A stretch of DNA of 64,000 nt from CAMLIZ01 sp040758375 (lineage in GTDB: Bacteria; Pseudomonadota; Gammaproteobacteria; Burkholderiales; Burkholderiaceae_C): assembly GCA_040758375.1 (NCBI GenBank), contig JBFLWE010000016.1:10563-74562 (forward strand). The letters are read 5' to 3'. The first letter of the stretch is position 1. Each line of letters begins with the position of its first letter. The notes beneath the pieces were generated by a model, which saw nothing but the letters and a program-made list of their open reading frames with translations, searched no databases and was not told the DNA's origin. Made by a program: the position numbers and the translations under genes. Shown here one piece after another: positions 59,976 to 64,000 of the stretch.

Positions 59976-60881
59976 ATGTTCGAGCTCGTGCTGTCCGCTC
60001 CCGAGGCACTGGTGGAGCCGGTGTCCGACGCGTTGATGAACGAGCTGGAAGCATTGTCGGTGTCGGTGGAAGACGCCGATGCCGACACCCAGGCCGAACA
60101 GGCGCTGTTCGGCGAGCCCGGCATGCCGCCGCCGCGCGCCGGCTGGCAGCACTCGACCCTGAAGGCCTTGTTCGCCGAAGAAGCCCAGGCCACCGAGGCC
60201 GCGACGCTGCTGCTGGCGCAGGACTGGGCCGCGGGCGTGCAGCTGCGCTCGATCGGGCCGGTGGCCGAGCAGGACTGGGTGCGCCTGACGCAGTCGCAGT
60301 TCGCGCCGGTGCGCATCACCGACCGCTTCTGGATCGTGCCGAGCTGGCACGAGCCGCCCGCAGGCGCCGCCGAGGTGATCCGGCTCGACCCCGGCATGGC
60401 CTTCGGCACCGGCACCCACCCGACCACCCGCATGTGCCTGCGCTGGATCGCGCATCAGTCGCCGGCGCTGTCGGCGCAATGGCAACGCGTGCTCGACTAT
60501 GGCTGCGGCTCCGGCATCCTGGCCATCGGCGCAGCACTGCACGGGGCGCGAGGCATCGAGGCGGTGGACATCGACCCCGCTGCAGTGGAGTCCACGCGCG
60601 CCAATGCGCAGGCCAACGGGGTGCGCTTGCAAGCCGGCCTGCCCGATCTGGCGCAAGGCGAATACCCGCTCGTGCTGGCCAACATCCTGGCCACGCCGCT
60701 GAAGCTGCTGGCGCCACTGCTGTGCGGCCATGTCGCCGCTGGCGGCAGCCTCGTGCTGGCCGGCATCCTCGAACGGCAGGCCGATGAGTTGAAAGCCGCC
60801 TATGCCCCCTGGCTCGCATTGCAGGTCAGCGACACGGAAGACGGCTGGATCCTCATGACCGCCCGGCGGCCGGCCTCCTGA
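59976..60881 (+). CDS. prmA: Ribosomal protein L11 methyltransferase
   Basis: 301 residues from the ATG at 59976. The N-terminal domain (about 1-90) recognises L11. RLDPGMAFGTGTHPTTRMCL (about 132-150) and VLDYGCGSGILAIGAAL (about 172-188) form the SAM site, and VLANILATPLKLLAPLL the catalytic loop. It trimethylates L11. It follows accC after eight bases, a standard neighbour. Confidence 0.95.
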   Translation: MFELVLSAPEALVEPVSDALMNELEALSVSVEDADADTQAEQALFGEPGMPPPRAGWQHSTLKALFAEEAQATEAATLLLAQDWAAGVQLRSIGPVAEQDWVRLTQSQFAPVRITDRFWIVPSWHEPPAGAAEVIRLDPGMAFGTGTHPTTRMCLRWIAHQSPALSAQWQRVLDYGCGSGILAIGAALHGARGIEAVDIDPAAVESTRANAQANGVRLQAGLPDLAQGEYPLVLANILATPLKLLAPLLCGHVAAGGSLVLAGILERQADELKAAYAPWLALQVSDTEDGWILMTARRPAS

Positions 60882-60885
60882 CACG

Positions 60886-61926
60886 ATGAGCCTGGCCACC
60901 CGTTGCACCGCCTGCGGCACGATCTTCCGTGTCGTGCAGGACCAGCTCAAGGTGTCCGAAGGCTGGGTGCGCTGCGGCCGTTGCCAGGAGGTGTTCAATG
61001 CGCTGCAGAACCTGTTCGACCTGGAACGCGAGGCGCCCCCGCCTTGGCCGCCGGCCCAGGCGCCAGCCCCGCAGCCGGAGCCCGTCGCCGCTGCCGCCGA
61101 CGAAGGCATCGCCACCGACGACGAAACGCCCAGCGACCCGGCCAACCTCTCCACCCAGCCGCTGCTGCACACCGCCTCGCGCGACTTCCCTCCGGACGAA
61201 GAAGGCGCCGAACCCGAGGACACCGGCTTCGAGGATGCTCGCTTCAACGAAGAGCTGCTGAGCGACGAGGGCCTGCTCGAGCAGGAGCCGCAGGAAGAAG
61301 ACAAGGGGCTCGAAGTGTTCGGCGCATCGCAGCTCGAACCGATGCCCAGCTTCAAGAGCTACGCCAAGACATCCGCTGCCAAGGCGGCTGCGAAGGAAGC
61401 TCCGGATGACGAAGCGCCGCGCTTCCTGCGCGAGGCCGAGCGCGCGGCCCGCTGGCAGCACCCGGCGGTGCGCGTGACGCTGCTGTTGCTGGCCGCGCTG
61501 GGCAGCGCCTTGCTGGCCGCGCAGGTGGGCCTGCACTGGCGTGCGGAGTTCGCGGCGCACTGGCCCGAGTCGCGCTTGGTGCTGGGCCCCCTTTGCGCGG
61601 CGCTCGACTGCCAGATCGGTCCGCCGCGGCGCCTGGAAAGCCTGGCCGTCGACGCCAGCGGGCTCACCCAGCTCGAAACGCCGGGCCAGTACCGGCTGTC
61701 GGTGGTGCTGCGCAACCGCGGCCGCGCGGCCGTCATGCTGCCCGCAGTGGAGCTGTCCCTCACCGATGCGCAAGGCCGGCTGGTCGCGCGGCGCGCGCTC
61801 GCGCCCGGCGAGCTCGGAGCGCGCCAGGACAGCCTGGCCGCCGGCAGCGAACTGCCGTTGCAAGCCGCATTCAGCGTGGGCGACCTGCGCGTCGTCGGCT
61901 ACACCGTCGAGATCTTCTACCCCTGA
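60886..61926 (+). CDS. Zinc-ribbon, membrane DUF3426 protein
   Basis: 346 residues. An MJ0042-type zinc ribbon is at the N-terminus: CTACGTIF (about 6-13) and VRCGRCQEVF (about 29-38). A long acidic, Pro/Glu-rich linker (about 50-180) precedes one membrane helix (about 195-218) and a C-terminal DUF3426 domain (about 225-346). The gene follows prmA after four bases, its regular place. The function is unknown. Confidence 0.88.
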   Translation: MSLATRCTACGTIFRVVQDQLKVSEGWVRCGRCQEVFNALQNLFDLEREAPPPWPPAQAPAPQPEPVAAAADEGIATDDETPSDPANLSTQPLLHTASRDFPPDEEGAEPEDTGFEDARFNEELLSDEGLLEQEPQEEDKGLEVFGASQLEPMPSFKSYAKTSAAKAAAKEAPDDEAPRFLREAERAARWQHPAVRVTLLLLAALGSALLAAQVGLHWRAEFAAHWPESRLVLGPLCAALDCQIGPPRRLESLAVDASGLTQLETPGQYRLSVVLRNRGRAAVMLPAVELSLTDAQGRLVARRALAPGELGARQDSLAAGSELPLQAAFSVGDLRVVGYTVEIFYP

Positions 61927-61949
61927 CCGACCACCCACTGGAGACCGCC

Positions 61950-62858
61950 ATGCCGGCATTGATCTGCGGCTCGCTCGCCTTCGACACCATCACCACCTTC
62001 CCCGGCCGCTTCGCGCAGCAGATCCTGCCGGACCAGGTGCACATCCTCAACGTCTCGTTCCTGGTGCCCACGCTGCGTCGCGAGTTCGGCGGCACGGCCG
62101 GCAACATCGCCTACACGCTGCGCCAGCTCGGCGGTGAGCCGGTGGTGCTGGGCGCGCTGGGCAGCGATGGCCAGGCCTATCTGGAGCGCCTGCGCAGCTG
62201 GGGCACGGATGTCTCCCACGTGCAGGTGGAGCGCGACAGCTACACCGCGCAGGCGATGATCATCACCGACACCGACAACAACCAGATCACCGCCTTCCAC
62301 CCCGGCGCGATGTCGTTCGCGCACAAGACGCCAGTGCCCAGGCGCAGCGATCTCAAGCTGGCGATCGTGGCACCCGACGGCCGCGACGCGATGCTGCAGC
62401 ATGCCGAGCAGTTGGCCGAGGCCCGCATCCCGTTCGTCTTCGACCCGGGCCAGGGCCTGCCGATGTTCGACGGCGCCGAGCTGCGCCGCTTCGTGCAGCA
62501 GGCCACCTGGGTGGCGGTGAACGACTATGAAGGCCGCATGCTCAGCGAGCGCGCCGGCTCCAGCCTGGCCGAGATGTCGCGCGCCGACCATCTGCGAGGC
62601 GTGATCGTCACCCTGGGCGCCCAGGGCTGCGAGCTGTGGGTGCGCGGCGAACGGCGGGAGGTGCCCGGCGTCGCGGCGGCCGCGGTGGTCGACCCCACCG
62701 GCTGCGGCGACGCCTTCCGCGGCGGTCTGCTGTACGGCCTGGAGCGGGGCTGGCCGCTGGAGCAGTGCGTGTTGCTGGGAAACAAACTGGGCGCGCTCAA
62801 GATCGCCTGCGCCGGCCCACAAAATCACACCATCGACCGGCGCGCGCTCGGCCTGTGA
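61950..62858 (+). CDS. PfkB family carbohydrate/nucleoside kinase
   Basis: 302 residues from the ATG at 61950. GGTAGNIAYTLRQLGGEPVVLGALGSDG (about 47-74) is the first ribokinase signature and DPTGCGDAFRGGLLYG (about 248-263) the second, with the catalytic Asp. NILNVSFLVPTLRREFGG and the gene order after the DUF3426 gene match homologues called adenosine kinase-like in Burkholderiales. The substrate is not certain. Confidence 0.88.
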   Translation: MPALICGSLAFDTITTFPGRFAQQILPDQVHILNVSFLVPTLRREFGGTAGNIAYTLRQLGGEPVVLGALGSDGQAYLERLRSWGTDVSHVQVERDSYTAQAMIITDTDNNQITAFHPGAMSFAHKTPVPRRSDLKLAIVAPDGRDAMLQHAEQLAEARIPFVFDPGQGLPMFDGAELRRFVQQATWVAVNDYEGRMLSERAGSSLAEMSRADHLRGVIVTLGAQGCELWVRGERREVPGVAAAAVVDPTGCGDAFRGGLLYGLERGWPLEQCVLLGNKLGALKIACAGPQNHTIDRRALGL

Positions 62859-62904
62859 CCTAGTTCACTCGCCGCCGGCACGCCGCCTGCCGATACTGGC
62901 CGGC

Positions 62905-63267
62905 ATGGACGCGACCTTGCTCTGGCCGGCACTCGCCCTGGTGGTCGGGGCAACAGGCGCCACTTTGATATGCCGCTGGCACTTTGCGCGCGTCACCACC
63001 CAGTTGCACAAGCGCTTGGCCCAGGCGGAGCAGGCACGGCACACCGAGCGTGACCGCGGCCATCAGATGCGAAGCCAGATCGCGCAGCTGACCAAGCTCG
63101 TGACCGAGTTGCAGCACCGGCAGCGCCGCGCGCACCACGACACGGCCGTCTCCAATGCCCCCCTCGAGCAACGGCGCGCCGAGCTGGACAAGAAAGTGCC
63201 CGACCAGATGCCGCAGGACCGGCCCGTGCTGCCGTCCAACGGCTTCGCCGACACCCTGCCGATGTGA
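62905..63267 (+). CDS. Small membrane protein with coiled coil
   Basis: 120 residues: one membrane helix at 6-26 followed by a charged helical stretch (about 30-75, with Gln, Arg, Glu and Leu in heptad-like spacing) and a polar tail. No family is recognised. The codon use is like its neighbours. It ends 15 bases before the convergent DUF167 stop. Confidence 0.65.
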   Translation: MDATLLWPALALVVGATGATLICRWHFARVTTQLHKRLAQAEQARHTERDRGHQMRSQIAQLTKLVTELQHRQRRAHHDTAVSNAPLEQRRAELDKKVPDQMPQDRPVLPSNGFADTLPM

Positions 63268-63282
63268 TCTCCGGCTCGGGCC

Positions 63283-63594
63283 TCAGGGCCGGGCCGGCAA
63301 CACGCGATCGAGCCAAGCCTCCACCCGCGCCAGCGGACACTGCAGCAGCAGCCGCTTGCGGCGCGACGCGGCACCTTGCTTGAGGGTCAGTTGCCGTTTG
63401 GCGAGCCCCAGCTCGCCCGCCAGCCATTCGACCAGCGCTTCGTTGGCGCGCCCTTCCAGCGCCGGGGCCGCCAGCCGCAGGCGCAAGGCGCCATCGTGCA
63501 GCCCCACCGCCTCGGTGCGCTTCGCGTTGGGGATCACAGCGACCAGCAGCGCGGTGCCGCCATCGGCGGTGGCGGTAGCGCAGGACCAGGACAT
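63283..63594 (-). CDS. DUF167 (YggU) family protein
   Basis: 103 residues from the ATG at 63594; further upstream the frame runs through a terminator. It shows LLVAVIPNAKRTEAVGLHDGALRLRLAAPALEGRANEAL split at about 20-55, and KRQLTLKQGAASRRKRLLL, the family's basic segment. Function unknown. The neighbouring histone-like gene has its own terminator in between. Confidence 0.88.
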   Translation of the reverse strand: MSWSCATATADGGTALLVAVIPNAKRTEAVGLHDGALRLRLAAPALEGRANEALVEWLAGELGLAKRQLTLKQGAASRRKRLLLQCPLARVEAWLDRVLPARP

Positions 63595-63612
63595 GGCAAG
63601 GGGCCTGTGAAG

Positions 63613-63636
63613 AAAAAACCCGGCCGAAGCCGGGTT
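63613..63636 (-). terminator. Intrinsic terminator of the histone H1-like gene
   Basis: 8-base stem AACCCGGC / GCCGGGTT with a CGAA loop, followed on the minus strand by TTTTTT. It lies 30 bases past the stop of the H1-like gene and before DUF167. Confidence 0.85.
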
Positions 63637-63665
63637 GCGGTGTGCCGATGCGGCAACCGTTCGCG

Positions 63666-64000
63666 TCAGGGCTTGTTGCCCGTGGGGAACGGCCACGCAG
63701 CGGCGGGGCTCAGTGAGGTCTTCGCCGCCGGAGCGGGCGCAGGCGCAGGGGCCGCAGCAGCAGGGGCCGCAGGGGCAGAGGGCGCGGGGGCCTTCTTGGC
63801 CGACGCCTTCTTGCCGCCCGACTTCTTCGCAGCCGGCTTCGCAGCCTTCTTCGCAGGGGCCTTCTTCGCAGCAGCCTTCTTCGCAGGCGCCTTCTTCGCG
63901 GCGGCCTTCTTCGCAGGCGCCTTCTTCGCAGCGGCCTTCTTGGCCGGCGCCTTCTTGGCAGCGGCCTTCTTGGCCGGCGCCTTCTTCGCGGCGACCTTCT
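63666..64000 (-). CDS. Histone H1-like Lys/Ala/Pro repeat protein (5' end outside window)
   Basis: The C-terminal 110 or so residues are visible; the start is beyond the right edge. The frame reads repeats of the type AKKAPAKKAAAKK over the first half, then ASAKK, GGSKK, an Ala/Pro-rich stretch, and the end WPFPTGNKP before TGA at 63666-63668. This is the composition of eukaryotic H1-like nucleoid proteins of Burkholderiales (AlgP/Hc2-like). Such tails bind DNA through lysines. The repeats are coding, not CRISPR. A terminator follows. Confidence 0.85.
   Translation of the reverse strand, partial: KVAAKKAPAKKAAAKKAPAKKAAAKKAPAKKAAAKKAPAKKAAAKKAPAKKAAKPAAKKSGGKKASAKKAPAPSAPAAPAAAAPAPAPAPAAKTSLSPAAAWPFPTGNKP

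Noticed and set aside
63770..64000. Short regular repeats that could suggest a CRISPR array
   Set aside because: The units are only 12-30 bases, contiguous and in frame as AKK-type codons; there are no unique spacers.

Overview
The window is a gene-dense, very GC-rich chromosomal segment with third-position G/C bias so strong that long antisense frames stay open. Gene content and order point to a betaproteobacterium of the order Burkholderiales (Comamonadaceae or Rubrivivax/Leptothrix-like lineages). The evidence is the ctaC-ctaD-ctaG-ctaE / SURF1-ctaA-ctaB-SCO oxidase block, the rhodanese-grxC-secB-gpsA operon divergent from gpmA, the yqgE-ruvX-pyrR-pyrB-pyrC' operon, the pilGHIJ-chpA cluster next to rubredoxin and thiD-hemL, and the tlpA-aroQ-accB-accC-prmA block. 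This is inferred from synteny and protein families; no rRNA was available. No tRNA, rRNA, transposase, phage gene or CRISPR array was seen.

Layout. 1-2.4 kb: end of a DmsC/SoeC-like membrane anchor, a TauE/SafE exporter, a small membrane protein and a Rieske fusion protein; the first two suggest sulfite or other sulfur-oxyanion handling. 2.4-7.2 kb: a FadL-type porin, a lipoprotein paired with a GH19-like muramidase/chitinase, and a GAF-GGDEF diguanylate cyclase. 7.3-16.5 kb: the aa3-type cytochrome c oxidase with heme A synthesis and copper-insertion factors, including 38- and 72-residue proteins. 16.8-27.5 kb: housekeeping genes (BioC-like, ComF, TrmL, GpsA, SecB, Grx, GpmA, HIT, PlsC) and the pyrimidine operon with a dihydroorotase-like protein that has lost its metal-binding His pair. 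27.5-35.5 kb: photolyase and a TetR-controlled tripartite RND efflux system. 35.5-46.8 kb: a diguanylate cyclase and the Pil-Chp chemosensory system that controls type IV pili (PilG, PilH, PilI, PilJ, 2093-residue ChpA). 46.8-63.6 kb: rubredoxin, thiD, hemL, mpl, RNB nuclease, TonB-like protein, aroE, mtgA, tlpA, aroQ, fatty-acid biosynthesis accBC, prmA, a DUF3426 protein, a PfkB kinase and DUF167. The right edge cuts a histone H1-like Lys/Ala/Pro repeat protein.

Most genes are packed in operons with 1-4 base start/stop overlaps. There is no gap above about 300 bases. The longest, 16482-16760, is the upstream region of the oxidase operon and carries an FNR-like box.

I found no convincing wholly new multi-gene system. 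The most unusual signals are small. They are a 29-codon ORF that copies the start of AccC and ends in a strong hairpin just before accC; palindromic repeats that sit inside or at the edge of three genes; a large inverted repeat built of 9-base units between hemL and mpl; and an intrinsic terminator inside the pil-chp cluster.
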